Shown here in pieces: positions 1 through 11,912 of a DNA stretch of 64,000 nucleotides (its first letter is position 1; each line of letters begins with the position of its first letter). The DNA comes from Beta vulgaris subsp. vulgaris. Its lineage: Eukaryota; Streptophyta; Magnoliopsida; Caryophyllales; Amaranthaceae. The position numbers were made by a program, and so were the translations under genes. The stretch covers positions 2,906,636-2,970,635 of the forward strand of contig NC_079210.1 in the NCBI RefSeq assembly GCF_026745355.1, given 5' to 3'. Under the pieces are notes generated by a model. It was not told the DNA's origin and ran no database searches. It saw only the letters and a list, made by a program, of their open reading frames with translations.

Positions 1-385
1 TTTAGATATTGATCTCCAAAATTATTTGATTGAATTTTCTTGCTTTAGATATTTTAAGATATCTGAAAATGAAAAATTTCGATCTATATCTGATACAAAA
101 TTTTCGGATATTCGTGAACAAAAAAAAAAGGATCAGATATCCAATTTACTTGATCAGATCGATCGAATCAACCATATCGATGCATACCCCTTAATAAGAC
201 TGTAATATTTGTGAACTTAAGTGATAAAAAAGCGCCACAAAATAATTCGACTATAAAAAATCTGAACCCAAATCAAATTTTAAAAAATTAAGTCTAAATA
301 AAAGTGGATCAAATATAAATTTCATAAACTTTAATCAGATCCAACCAATTCTCATTTCTATCCATATTGAAAAGACAAAAGAGTA
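1..385. other. A+T-rich upstream spacer with a probable hAT-like element end
   Basis: No gene is visible. Bases 1-195 repeat short GATATC/GATC-type motifs and finish near GATGCATACCCCTTA. This resembles the right end of the motif-rich hAT-like elements seen elsewhere in the window (for example 33484-34130). The left end lies outside the window, so the assignment is weak. Confidence 0.3.
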
Positions 386-475
386 CTACCTCCATTTTTT
401 ATTATATACAATGATTTGGCATAAAATTGAGAGGAAAAATATCTAATCGTTGCAAATAATAGAAAATGGAAGTAG
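386..475. mobile_element. Stowaway-type MITE in the promoter region of the plastid L23 gene
   Basis: A 90-bp palindromic element starts CTACCTCCATTTT and ends AAAATGGAAGTAG. It is flanked by TA on both sides (384-385 and 476-477), as expected for Stowaway (Tc1/mariner) MITEs. It lies 132 bp before the L23 start codon. The inner sequence, including a TCTAATCGTTGCAAATAATA stretch, matches the inverted copy nested at 53677-53768, so both belong to one family. Confidence 0.8.
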
Positions 476-607
476 TATATTTCTTGAGAAGATAGGCCTT
501 GGATCTACAAACTTCAAGTGCAGCATACAGTAAAATTTTACAAAAGAGAGACTTAGGGGCTTATCCATTTTCTTTATCTTCTCTCTCTTCGTCCTTGAGT
601 TGAAACC

Positions 608-3600
608 ATGGCTACCACCTCCCCAAACTTGCATTCTCTCTCATCTTCTTTCTCTCTCACAAACCATTCCTCTAATGTCTCTGCAACTTCTTTCACTTTC
701 CAAATTCCAAAGAAAACACCACAAATTTCCTGTTTTTCCTCCAAAAAGACAGTTTTTGTACACCCAACTGAGCTTCATGGCATGAGCTATGGTTTCTCAA
801 ATGTGGGTACCATTGCTTCTGCTCATACCCAAAACAGTTTCAATTTTCATGGTATGTATCTGCTTTACAAGCTGGAATTTCTATGATTCTTTCTTTTGTT
901 TAAGTGCTTTCTTTTTATGTACATTAGAAATAGTATGAGCCTTATTTGATGTATGATTGTTTTTTTTTGTGTCGTTTAATTGATGGGTTGGTATTGTTGT
1001 GACAGAAACAATTAGCGAAACAAAGAATTAATGAAACATTGACACGAGGATTTAACGTGGTTCACTAACAAGATGTTAGCTAGGCCTACACACAGCAGGG
1101 AAAACTGATTTTATTTGGTTTAGGAGAGATAACATATTACAGAATTGTGAAAAAACACCAGAGGCTGAGAATAATAATAATAATGAGGGTTTATATATAC
1201 CCTTGTTTGGTTAATCCTAGCGCCAGATAATTCAAGGCATATTTCAACGGGTAGAAACTGATTAATTTTGCATCTTGTTGTTACTAAATTGAATTGTTGT
1301 GAGTGGCAAGTAAGAAGTTTTTAGGATTTTATTAGCTTGACAAATTCAGAGAGTGAATTTGTAGGAGAGGTGATGAATTGTTGTACTTGAGTTGGGAATC
1401 TTTACCAACGTGGCTAGAGATTCACTGACTAATTGCTTCAAAATGAAGGCTCCGTTTGGTTGTATAGAGAACATTTTTCGATCTATGGCAACATTTTCCA
1501 AGGGAAATACGGTTGTAAATTAGCATTGGTTAGTTTGAGATAAGGAGAATTGGGAATGAAGGAGAGATGGGGAGAGGATGGATAGGAGAAGAGAAAGAGG
1601 GAGGTAAGGAATATGGGGTATATCTTCCTTTAGAAAGAAAATTGGTTCTATCCTTGGGAGAACTATTTCCACTTCTACAGACTGAACAAGGAAGATTAGG
1701 AGAACTACTTTCCAAGAAAAAAAAAGTTTTTCTCCGAACCAAATACTCTTGAAAACGGATTATAGTCCCACATTCTAGAGCCAAAATGGGCAGTGCGTAT
1801 AAGCGATTATTGGAATACTTGAAGAAAGTTATCGTTGTTTATGGGATGCATTATTATAGATGCTCGAGGAAGTCTTTTGCATACTTGATGATGCATCCGA
1901 TTCAAGGCTGCCCATCGTTCCGTTCTCTTTTCTTTAGTACCTCAAAAGAAAGAATATAATAGAATGTGAAGCTTTTGATTTTTTAAAATCGAAGTATAAC
2001 ATTCTTGGGGATGATGGGCTGCATCATTGTGATTCAAAAGATCTGCCTTAGTTGTGTAATTATCTGATGGAGTAAATCTTTTTAGCCTTGGAATTGTTTT
2101 TCTACAATATTGGCATTTTAAATTCCATAACCTGTTTGAAGCTTCTGTTCCGGCCTTGTACCATTCCCAGGTATTCACTTAATTAAAGTGTAAGATATAC
2201 TTGTTTTTTTCATGGCTGACTGTGTGGATTGTGGAACCTGAAGAAGGGACTGGAGAAGGTAGGTATGAGTTTAAATATTTGCTCTTTGATATATGTATAT
2301 AAGTTGGATGTGTTTTGGAAAATGATTTGTCATAGAAGTATCCTAGATAAATTAAGTGTGGCTCCTGCTGCAAAATTTTGGAGCTAGTGTGAGAAGTGAG
2401 AACAGATGAGATTGCCTGTTACTAGGCAAGTGACTCATGCATGAAGTTCAGTAGGGAGATTGGCAATTCCCATTGTCCCTGCATAATGGTACTCTTAAGT
2501 TATTTCTACTTATCTGCTGAAAGATTGGTGGTATGGCAGCTTTGAAGAAATTTAGGACAAGTTTATCCTGTGCATTAGGTTCCTTTTACTCATGTTTTCT
2601 TTCCATTTTCTGGCTTTGGCAATATGTTGCAAATGAAGTTTAGTATTAGTGAAACCAACGGCGCCTTCTCCCTTGAAATTTTAGATTTTGTAGCATGGCG
2701 TTTGGAGATCAAATTAGATTTGCATTATTGTATAGTTGGAGACCTAGAAGAGGATAAACAAGCATACCTCACAACCATGATTGTAGGAACTTTTGCTCTT
2801 CTATACTATTTGGTCTTAAAAATCAGTTTTGCACGCTTACAATCTTTCTTAAGCCTATAATTCTTTAGGAATTGTACCATTTAGTGGAGAGTATTAGGAA
2901 TTCAGTAAATATATAGCTTATGGTTAAAATGCAATTTTTTGCGCTTCTAAATAGTCAAAGTATGCCACATACTAGTGATTCTCTTTTCCTATAGCATTGT
3001 GCCATGTGTAAATGACTGTGCAATGCTTTCCTGCACTATTATTCGGTGCTAGAAACTTATAATCTATTTATTATTTCTTGTCCAAGATACTTCTTTTTTC
3101 TTCAGGAGGTTAAAGGGACACCTGTGTAAAATTTGAATACTTTATATTGTCTTTAAATTTTATGCCCTTTTCTTGACAGTTTTGATATTTCTACAGCTCT
3201 TAGTTTGTTACACTCAACTTTGACCTTCTTGGAACTGTTACCTTATAGTGATTTTAAAAAATAGGGTTTGTTTGTGTGCTAGCTGCTAAACAACTCCTAG
3301 GTGCTCAGGGTGTGTATGAGTATTATGCATTTAAGTCAGCCATCAGGTTGTTTTACTGATGCATCAAAGTTTCTAAGATCAACCATCTTTTATTTTTGTT
3401 TGTGTTTGTGTTTGTAAGATGAGGCTCAGTAGGGTACTCCTGCTAGTATGCATTAGTCCTGAGGACTCATAATGTACTTCCTTAACAATCAAGGAACTAC
3501 TAATGTATCCTGAATTTAAAGGTGTCAATAGTGGCTTTACCATATTTATATCTCTTTTCACTCCCTTTATTAACGGAACTGAGTTGTGTGGTCCCATCTA

Positions 3601-4477
3601 CTGATCATATCTGTCTTATCTGAATTTTCATACGTAAGCTTATTTCTCCATGATATGAAAGAATTGAAGCTTCAAGAGATATCAATTAGTGTGCGTTCTC
3701 TTCACCTTAGAAAAGTAAGTTTCAGGGTTGCTTGGGGGCTAACACAAGGTGAAATTAGGGTTGACAGGTTCAGTCAGGTCTAATAAATTCAGTTTAGACA
3801 AGTTCAGGTGAAGAGAACACACCCTTAGTCTGTTTGAATAGTGCTTCTAGGATGCCAGATATGTAAAGTAGAGACTTTGATTCTGGCATTTACTGAATCA
3901 AGTACATTATTGTGAATCGATTTAACAAAATAGTACATGCAGATGCAGTTTCTTCCATGAAGAGGCCTGGCTTGGGTAGGGATCTCATGGTTGCTCAGGC
4001 TACTGAAGCAGTTGCAACAACCACAGAGGCGCCTGCTGCTTCTCAATCCAAATCCACTAAAAAGCGTGAAAAAATCAAGTACCCTCGGAGAGTACTTGAT
4101 GTATATCAGATCCTTCAGGTCCCCATCATAACTGAGGCTGCAATTAAGAGTATCGGTGATGAGAACACCCTCCTCTTCACTGTTGATGTTCGTGCTGATA
4201 AAAAGATGATTAGGGATGCCATCAGTAACTTTTTTGGTGTTAAAGTTCGAAAAGTAAATACTTTGATCAGGTGAATACTGGAAAACACTTTTTTGGATAT
4301 CAAGAATTTTGTTTTTTTGGTTTTTCTCGCAAATGATTACAAACAGGCCTTTGATTATTGATTTTATGTTGTGTTTGCAGGCCTGATGGAACAAAGAAAG
4401 CATATATTATGTTGAGCAAAGAGTACAATGCTTCAGATCTTGCGAAGAAGATAGGAATTTTTCCTAACAGTAACTGA
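608..4477 (+). CDS. RPL23: 50S ribosomal protein L23 (uL23), chloroplastic, of eukaryotic cytosolic origin
   Basis: Structural protein of the chloroplast large ribosomal subunit, near the peptide exit tunnel. Exons: 608-851, 3943-4270, 4381-4477; introns are GT-AG and phases agree, giving 222 aa. Residues 1 to about 90 are rich in Ser, Thr and Phe with few acids, as in a plastid transit peptide. From about residue 115 the protein is the eukaryotic/archaeal type of L23 (YPRRVLDVYQILQ, LFTVDVRADKKMIRDAI, FFGVKVRKVNTLIRPDGTKK), not the short bacterial type encoded by most plastid genomes. In spinach a cytosolic-type L23 is known to have replaced the plastid one, and this protein resembles the spinach precursor closely from N- to C-terminus. 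The transit peptide here looks about 20 residues longer than the spinach one as I remember it. The ATG at 608 was chosen because it gives the ATTSPNLHSLSSS start shared with spinach. Intron 1 (3.1 kb) separates most of the transit peptide from the ribosomal domain. Confidence 0.95.
995..1249. mobile_element. Degenerate solo LTR (copia-like) inside intron 1 of the L23 gene
   Basis: It starts TGTTGTGACAG and ends near TTCAACG. It aligns over its length with the LTR at 24664-24939: shared pieces include GTGGTTCACTAACAA, a poly-pyrimidine-free middle with TTTATTTGGTTTAGGA, and GCGC.AGATA near the end. Flanking 5-mers are GGTAT (990-994) and GGTAG (1250-1254), a near-match target duplication. No internal retrotransposon sequence follows. 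Confidence 0.6.
1250..3942. other. Remainder of L23 intron 1
   Basis: About 2.7 kb of A+T-rich intron. A GGCTCCGTTTGGTTG stretch at about 1448 looks like one Harbinger-type MITE terminus, but I could not find its partner. No open reading frame in the stretch has protein-like composition. Confidence 0.5.
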
Positions 4478-6247
4478 GTTGAATGATTTTAGATGTATAG
4501 CTGTGGCCTTCTTTCTCCTTTCTTGACGAATACAGCTATTTTTGAAGCCTCATTTCGAGGTAGGAGTTAGCTGCTGTAAGATGAATGTTTGTTTCTATAG
4601 TGCATCTCTCAAGTGCGTAACTCATTCCTGTTGTGCAGTGTTCACACACTTAAGTTGGTGCATTTCGATTTACACATCTGTATTTTATGTATGCGGTTGT
4701 GGTGTTAAGCTTCAAGCTGGTTCAAAATGGTCTTAGTTTGGGCTAATGGTTGCGTAGAAAGAGTTTGCAGCAAGTGTTTAGAGTTGAAGCAAGAAGCAAC
4801 AGTTTCTTTCCTATCAGTTTGTTTTTGATCAAAATTTTTATATGTAACTACCTTCCAAATGAATTTAGTTCCAGCTCTACTTCATGAATTATCAGCACCA
4901 TGGTAAACATCGCGAATTTATGTTTTGCTACATTTTCTTGTATATTTTTGATACAGAAAAGAAAACTAGGATAAGGCTCCTAATATGGGGCCAGCTTAAA
5001 ACATCCTTGCGGATGATATATGGCTCAATATCACTTTTCTGAATTGATAATGTATGGTAATGCAAGTTTGTAAAGGTATGATTTATTTTAAGGGCTGATA
5101 ATGACATGTGATTTCTTTTACAAATTAAACTAAGCATCTACTAAATGGGTTGTTAGAGTATGTTTAATATAGTCCTAGTTTTTTCCTCCTAAAGATCTTT
5201 TTATTTGACACTTGTTAATGGTTCACACATGTTTATACCTCATAATCTTTCAATATAGAATCAACAATTGAGTTCTTCGCATTTCTAAAGGATTATACCT
5301 ATTAGTTAGTTTCTTTTAAGTACTAATACTCTCGGAATTTCTAATCATACTATTAATACTCTTTTATGCATGTTTACTCTTCGAATGTGTGTCTCGAAAA
5401 GTATTATCTCTTGATCTATGACTTACTATTAGCAAATTTAATTAAAGAATTAATCAGATAGCAAATGTTAACAATATGAACCTAATCAATTAGAGATTTT
5501 CAATAATTAATGAACACGTTACAAGGTTCATAGGATAATGTATAGATTTTCAAATCCATTGAACAAAGATATAAAAAATTTAGATATAAGAAGGAAACTT
5601 TCTGCATTTTTTTTGTTGTTTAAATTCATGTTATTCTGAAATTAATTTTGATATTTTTTTCTAAAATTCTACTCAAAGTTAAACTTAAAATATATTAAAC
5701 TTTAATCAAGCTATCTGAATCATGATATAAGATAAATTAACATGATTACTAAATTAACTCTCTATTTTCCTTAAACTTTTTTTCCTACTTTATTTCTTAT
5801 TTTCGCCGATTTAACTCTATTTTTTCCCAACTAAACTTCATCTTCCATGAAATGAATTAAACTTTACTTTAACTTAATTCAATTCAACTCAACTCCATTA
5901 AATTCAATTCTCCAGTGACGAATACATATAAAATACAAAGAAAGAAAGGAGAATTTAAACCGATGATCTATCATTTACAACACCTCAATTTTAACCATTA
6001 GGCCAAGACTTTAACGCCATACCAATTTTTTCTCAATTTCGAGTTGGTTAAAAGTCAAAACCAAGAGGCAAGAGCTACCATTTTCTTTTCCAATGGGAAG
6101 AAGAGAGACAAATACTATGTCTAAAATTCTAAACCTTTGGTCCTCTCTAATTTAAAATCCCATTCAAAAACCCCTAACAAGTACTATAACCAACACTTCC
6201 TCCACTCTCTTTCTCTCTCATTCTCTCTTTCCGCCGCCACCACAAAA
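4478..6247. other. Spacer between the L23 and ASD genes with a tRNA-related SINE-like remnant
   Basis: It contains the L23 3' untranslated region, then A+T-rich DNA and the ASD promoter and leader. At about 5945-6012 the minus strand reads like a tRNA-derived SINE head: a box-A-like stretch around the complement of TTAACCATTAGGCC, and a box-B-like GGTTTAAATTC. A related remnant occurs near 26525-26590. Element ends and target duplications were not found. Confidence 0.4.
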
Positions 6248-9200
6248 ATGACCTCCGCCATGAACTTCACCGTCAAACCTCATTCCCCTTTTCTCTCCAC
6301 CACAATCCGCCATTCTCAACACTCCTCTTTCTCTCTCCTCTCTTTCCCCCGCTCTTCTCCTTCCTCCATCCGCATGTCTCTCCGCGACGACGGTCCTTCC
6401 ATCGCCGTCGTCGGCGTCACCGGCGCCGTTGGTCAAGAATTCCTCTCCGTACTCTCCGACCGCGACTTTCCTTACCGTTCTATCAAGCTTCTCGCAAGCA
6501 AACGCTCCGCCGGAAAACAGATGTCGTTCGAAGGAAAAAATTACGTCGTTGAAGAACTCGACGCTAATAGCTTTGATGGCGTCGACATTGCGCTTTTTAG
6601 CGCCGGTGGATCGATTAGTAAACAGTTTGGACCTTTGGCTGTTGAAAAAGGAACTATTGTTGTTGATAATAGTTCTGCTTTTAGAATGGTGGAGGATGTT
6701 CCTCTTGTTATTCCTGAGGTTAATCCTGAGGCTATGGCGCATATTAAGGTTTCTAATCGAAAAGGAGCTTTGATTGCTAATCCTAATTGTTCTACTATTA
6801 TTTGCTTGATGGCTGCTACTCCTCTTCATCGTCGTGCTAAGGTTTGTTGTTCTTTTTCATTGTTGAAGTTTTTGTGTTTTTCGTTTGTGTTGAAAGTCGA
6901 TTTTATGGTAGAGATAGTTGTGATTATGACTTCCGATGTGTAAATGTTAAGCTCAAGAAATTTAGATTGAAGTTGAAGTTGAAGTTGAAGTTATGATATA
7001 ATGCTGTTGAATCATTATTATTAGAACTTAGAAGGAAGAAAATGAGACTGCTCTTTTTTTGTCTTTCTCCTTAAGTTGAAAATCGATTTTATGGTATAGA
7101 CGCTTATGATTATGACCTTCAAATGTGCAAATGATAAGCTTAAAGAATTTATATTGAAGTTGAAAAGGATATAATGCTGTTGAATCATTTTTTGTTGAGT
7201 TATTTCAGCTGAATGTAGGGTGAATTGATGAATAATGATATTGTAGTGCTTTAACTTAAATAATGAGGCAGAGTTGCTTCTGTTATGTATAAGGGAGGTA
7301 AATTTTATTAGACAGTGCATGTGGTAAATTTTACAGGTTACGCGTATGGTTGTCAGCACATATCAGGCAGCTAGTGGTGCTGGTGCTGCTGCGATGGAAG
7401 AACTTGAGTTGCAAACGCGTGAGGTTTATCAAAATCCTTTTATATTTTGATTTCTCATTTGTGCTTTGTAGGGTTTCTAGTAGAAATGGAAGCATTGTTG
7501 CTTTTGATTGATGTATTGATCTATATTGCATTGGTTGATGTGAAGGTTTTGGAAGGCAAGCCTCCAACTTGTAACATTTTTAATCAGCAGGTATTTTTAA
7601 GTCTTAAATATTTTGCATGATGATGCTTTTTCAACCCTTTTCAACATTTAATTTGTCTCCTAATATTTTTTTCGTGCAGTATGCTTTTAATTTGTTCTCC
7701 CACAATGCACCAATAGTTTCAAATGGATACAATGAAGAGGAAATGAAATTAGTAAAGGAAACCAGGAAAATTTGGGTAAGCAATTGAATTTGTTTCCATT
7801 GCTAAGCTATCATACATTGTTCAGGGTTTTTAGTTGTGGCTTTGGTTTATCACTTTATTGCTTGTTAGTTTACATGGATGTTTTTGAGTAGTTGGCAATA
7901 ACTTTTCCTCATTTCTCTTGTAGAATGATATTAATGTCAGAGTTACCGCTACATGTATAAGGGTTCCTGTTATGCGTGCACATGCTGAGAGTGTAAACCT
8001 TCAATTTGAGAATCCCCTTGATGAGGTACCTGCTTCAACTTTTCGATAATCTGATGTACATATTTCTTTTGCTGTCAGTTTCATATGTTTTATAAGAAGT
8101 TTCCATGAGATTATGAAACGCAAAAGCAGCAAAGATCATTGTTGCTCGTAAATAATCTTGTAGTAAAGACAAGGTTATTTCAGAGCTGATTCATTGATGT
8201 AACAACTTTTGCAAGGAAAACTTGTCTGAGCAAATAGGTCTAATCTACAATTAGGCCCTACCATTTACATTACTCTTTTCCATATATTGAGGATTCAAAG
8301 TGCTCTTTGCACCAAAAGAAAGCAAATTGGTGACGTTGTGGCTCATAGTTAATGGCTATGATTGCTATACTAGCACCATGTTTTATTTACATTGGTTGAT
8401 TTTCAGGCGAGTCATTACCTGCAGTAATGAATGAACCAATTTATTAATCACTTGGAAATTGGAATAGGTTGATCCTTTATTTTTTTGGCTGTCTAAGATC
8501 AGCTTGCCATTGTGACTCTGAGGTAGCAAAGATGCGCTTGTTGAGATGGATATGCGGGAACACATTAAAAGATGGAATTCGGAACAAAGACATGCGAAAG
8601 AGGGTTAAAATTGTAGAAGATAAGATAAGAAAGAACTGATTAAAATGTTTTGGGCTACATAAAACATGACTAGATATGACGCACTGGTTATCCCCTCGAA
8701 GAAAAAAAGATATGACGCACTGGTTAGGGCAGCGGAAAGTTGACAATTGGAGATTTTGTAAGTCAGAAAGGCTAAAGATGACTTGGATAGAGGGTGTTAA
8801 AATGATAGAGGAAAATTAGGTTTGCAGGAGCTTATAATGTTTGAAGAGATTGGTGGCAATGATCGATGTGCGCGAGTACTAGAGATAAAATCTTGACTTG
8901 TGGTGTTGACCTCATTTGTTGGGAATTTGGGATCAAGGCTCTGACATTGTTATTGTTATAGAAAATGGATCCCATAAGAGAATATGCATAACTATCTGTC
9001 TAGATAAGTTCCCTTGGCCGTTAAGGTGCAGTTTACTTCCTGTCTTTCTCTAACCAAGTTACTGTGCAAAATAGCTTATGCTCAGTGGCTATATCCTCTC
9101 TTAAGTTTTTAGTTGATTTTCCTCCATTTTATATTGTGTTGATTATGCCCTATAGATTAGGTTAACTTGAAATACCATATTAGATGATCACATGGTGGGT

Positions 9201-9882
9201 TGTTCTCACTACCTCCAAGGCTTAGCTAATGTATTATGTATCACTTGCTTTCTGTATATGATGCACAATTTAATACATAGTTTTAGTTAATCAAGTTTTT
9301 TTTTTCATATATGTAATGCAAATATTTCATGTTTTGGACATCGACAAGCTACCATCCCGAATGTGTTAAATTGTGCATCATTTGCCTTCTCTATACCTCC
9401 TCTTTGCATATCATTACAACACCACCTCATCCCTTTTAAAAGACCTCCTAAACTCAATTATATTCTCATTATTTTTTCATCATTACCCCTCTTGAGGTTA
9501 TCCCCAGTCCGAATATTCCCTAAGAGAGTACCACTCCGTGCAAATTCTTTGTGATAGGACACTGCAAGAGAGATCTTGGAGAATGCTCCTGGTGTGGTGG
9601 TAATAGATGATCGTGCATCAAATATCTTTCCGACCCCCTTGCAAGTATCCAACAAGGACGATGTTGCTGTTGGCAGGATAAGGCGTGATGTCTCTCAAGA
9701 TGGAGATACTGGGTATGAGCCTCTCATGCCATTCTACCCTCCACTTTCTTCTATTTGTCAGTTTTAGAATAGTAACGACTCAAATTGGTTATCTTTGCAG
9801 GTTGGATATTTTTGTTTGTGGTGATCAAATACGCAAGGGAGCAGCACTTAATGCCGTCCAGATTGCCGAGATGCTGCTATAG
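6248..9882 (+). CDS. ASD: Aspartate-semialdehyde dehydrogenase, chloroplastic
   Basis: It reduces L-aspartyl-4-phosphate to aspartate-4-semialdehyde with NADPH, the branch-point step towards lysine, threonine, methionine and isoleucine in plastids. Exons: 6248-6841, 7337-7423, 7546-7590, 7680-7775, 7924-8025, 9558-9712, 9801-9882; every junction is GT-AG and keeps frame, giving 386 aa. Residues 1 to about 45 are Ser/Pro/Arg-rich with few acids, fitting a transit peptide. The dinucleotide-binding turn is GVTGAVG (56-62). The nucleophile is Cys181 in [10 protein letters not shown]. Other family blocks are [33 protein letters not shown] and the C-terminal [19 protein letters not shown]. Length matches plant homologues. 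An in-frame ATG at 6137 would add 37 residues of poor quality, so the ATG at 6248 is preferred. Intron 5 is 1.5 kb. Confidence 0.97.
8026..9557. other. Intron 5 of the ASD gene
   Basis: A 1.5-kb intron with no coding sequence and no element whose ends I can define. Open frames on either strand are short and low in complexity. Confidence 0.6.
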
Positions 9883-11046
9883 ATTTGTTTCTGATGGCTG
9901 ATCTTGTATTTTTGGTGCTGGGGTGTACGTGGTGTATAACAGCAGCTTATATTCCCCCCCCTCTTTTTTCTGGAAAGAGTTTTGTGATTTAGCAATCTGT
10001 ATCATGCTGATCTGTACAATCGAGTGGTAATTTTGTTTTTCGAGGTGAAATAAGGTGTCTGTATTCATTTTTGTTTTGCAGTGTATCTGGGGGACTGGTA
10101 ACATCACACATGAAATTGCCATGGGTTCATGTTGAAATCTGTTGCCTGTGAAGTGCCCTCCCCCTCCTTTCGTAACACGCATATACTGATATACTAAAGA
10201 AAGTTGCAAAGTTTTAGAGGTATGGCAAAAGTTTTACTGACTCCCTCAGTTTTGTTGTCCTATGCTCATCATTTGGTACTTAATAATAGCAAAATATATG
10301 GCGCACGCAGTATTACTAAGTATTATACTCTCACTTGAAGTTCATCAATGTCACCGAGGTTCAAATTGAATAATATCCATGACTGATATACTCTCAAACC
10401 ACAAACGTGACATATTTGACCCAAAATTTCTATCAATTCATGTTCATCAAAATGAACTTACAAATAAAATAGTGTTGGTATGTGACAAGCTTACAACTAC
10501 AATTTATGTGGCATACTGATAAACCTTTAATTGATTAATGGTCAGTCTATAATTATAAAGTACTGTTGATGAAAGAGTCATTTTTCATTAACTAATAATC
10601 CCTCTTAAATGAAAAGCAAGTTGAAGTAAGCTAATAGGTTTATCAATGTGGGTTGTTCGCGGGCATCAGTTTCAATTTTGGCATGAGCTTGGTATGTGCC
10701 TGACACGACACGATTTTTCCTTGTCATGTTTCAGGCTCAGCATCGCCCTACCCGTGCTCAGCTCTTCATATACCTATCGTAAATTAAAAATACTAACTAC
10801 TTTGTGAAAGAAATTTGAGCCCTTAAGGAATTGTTTCTGACATTTAAACTTGTAGCTATCTAATCTCCTTATTCATTTCCTAGAAAAAGAAAATTGAAAG
10901 TTGTGGTTGCCAAAAAAATCTAAGCGAACTTAATCTTACGTTTGAGGAAGCTCAGAGTTTTGATTTGGATGAGGTTGTTTAGAGCAATTGATGCTATTAA
11001 ACAAAGATATTACTACATTAGTTCGTTAATTGGAGTTTATCATTAT
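9883..11046. other. Spacer downstream of ASD
   Basis: It holds the ASD 3' untranslated region, including a CCCCCCCCTC run near 9953. At about 10640-10790 there is a short G+C-richer patch with repeated CACGAC/GGCTCAG-like motifs that resembles the motif-rich hAT-like elements, without clear ends. Nothing else was recognised. Confidence 0.4.
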
Positions 11047-11504
11047 ACTTCCTCCATTTTGTTTTAAATGCAATAAAGGAATATCTTATGTCTCAATAAA
11101 AAAATACCCCTTTGTTGTATTTAAGGCTCCGTTTGGTATGGCGTAAAACGTTTTCCCGGAAAACTGTTTTCCTCTATTTTCAGTTTTACATTGTTTGGTT
11201 GGCAAAAGAGTGTAAAACCATTTTCCCTTGGGGTAAAATTACTCTCCCAATGATGGAAAACCATTTTCCTTTCAAAATGAAGGGAAAACTATTTTCCTTA
11301 TCTCTCTTGTACACTTCTCTCACTACCTCCTTACTTTCCCTTTCATTTTTCTTTCATTTCATCATTTTTCTTACATCGAACCAAACAACGGAAAACTAAT
11401 TTTGGAATTATGTTTTCCATTGTAAATTGTTTTCCATGAAAATCATTTTACACTGAAAATATTTTACGCCCTACCAAACGGAGCCTAAAACGAAACGGAA
11501 GAAC
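11047..11504. mobile_element. Stowaway-type MITE split by a nested Harbinger-type MITE
   Basis: The left part (11047-11124) starts CTTCCTCCATTTTG after TA. The right part (from 11486) reads AAAACGAAACGGAAGAAC and is followed by TA. The two halves join into the same sequence as the uninterrupted copy at 19911-20002, for example TTTGTTGTATTTAAAACGAA. Confidence 0.8.
11125..11485. mobile_element. Harbinger/Tourist-type MITE (361 bp)
   Basis: Terminal inverted repeats are GGCTCCGTTTGGTATGGCGT and its near-perfect complement ACGCCCTACCAAACGGAGCC. The target duplication is TAA (11122-11124 and 11486-11488). The inside repeats GGAAAACNNTTTTCC-type palindromes. It is inserted in a Stowaway MITE, and the empty site is visible at 19976-19992. 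Confidence 0.9.
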
Positions 11505-11770
11505 TATATACGATTTGTATGGAAAATTAAAAAAGGTAGTACACTGTACATGTGTGTGACTATAGAAACCTTCCCTCCCTGAAGCTACAAACTTATTCTT
11601 TTCTGGTGCGCCATTCTTTTGTCATGAATATTCTGTATTTACACGTGCTAAAAAACTGGGACAAAGAAAAACAACCAAAATGAATAAACTCCATGCACAA
11701 GCAAGGAATAGATTATCATGAGGGTATACTATTTTCCCTACATTCTACTGTTTACGATCGTTTCTCATGG

Positions 11771-11778
11771 TATAAATA
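11771..11778 (+). promoter_or_regulatory. TATA box of the coiled-coil gene
   Basis: TATAAATA, about 140 bp before the ATG at 11913. A start of transcription about 30 bp downstream would exclude the in-frame ATG at 11718 and support 11913. Confidence 0.6.
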
Positions 11779-11912
11779 CCTCCATTTGCATCTTCCTACA
11801 TAGCTGCAACTCGATTTCTCGTCCCTTTCACCAAAAAAATTTGATTTACAGTTTAAGAAAAGCCCCCAACAGTGAGGGAATAGTACATTGTAGTAGGAAA
11901 GAAAGTAACACC

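Noticed and set aside
1448..1780. Possible Harbinger MITE starting GGCTCCGTTTGG
   Set aside because: No matching inverted end or target duplication could be found; only noted as a half terminus.
3825..4403. 192-codon open frame on the minus strand
   Set aside because: It lies antisense to exons 2 and 3 of the L23 gene, whose protein is clearly recognisable; the frame has no protein-like features.
6218..6829. 203-codon open frame on the minus strand
   Set aside because: Antisense shadow of ASD exon 1; Arg/Gly-rich composition follows from the complementary sequence.
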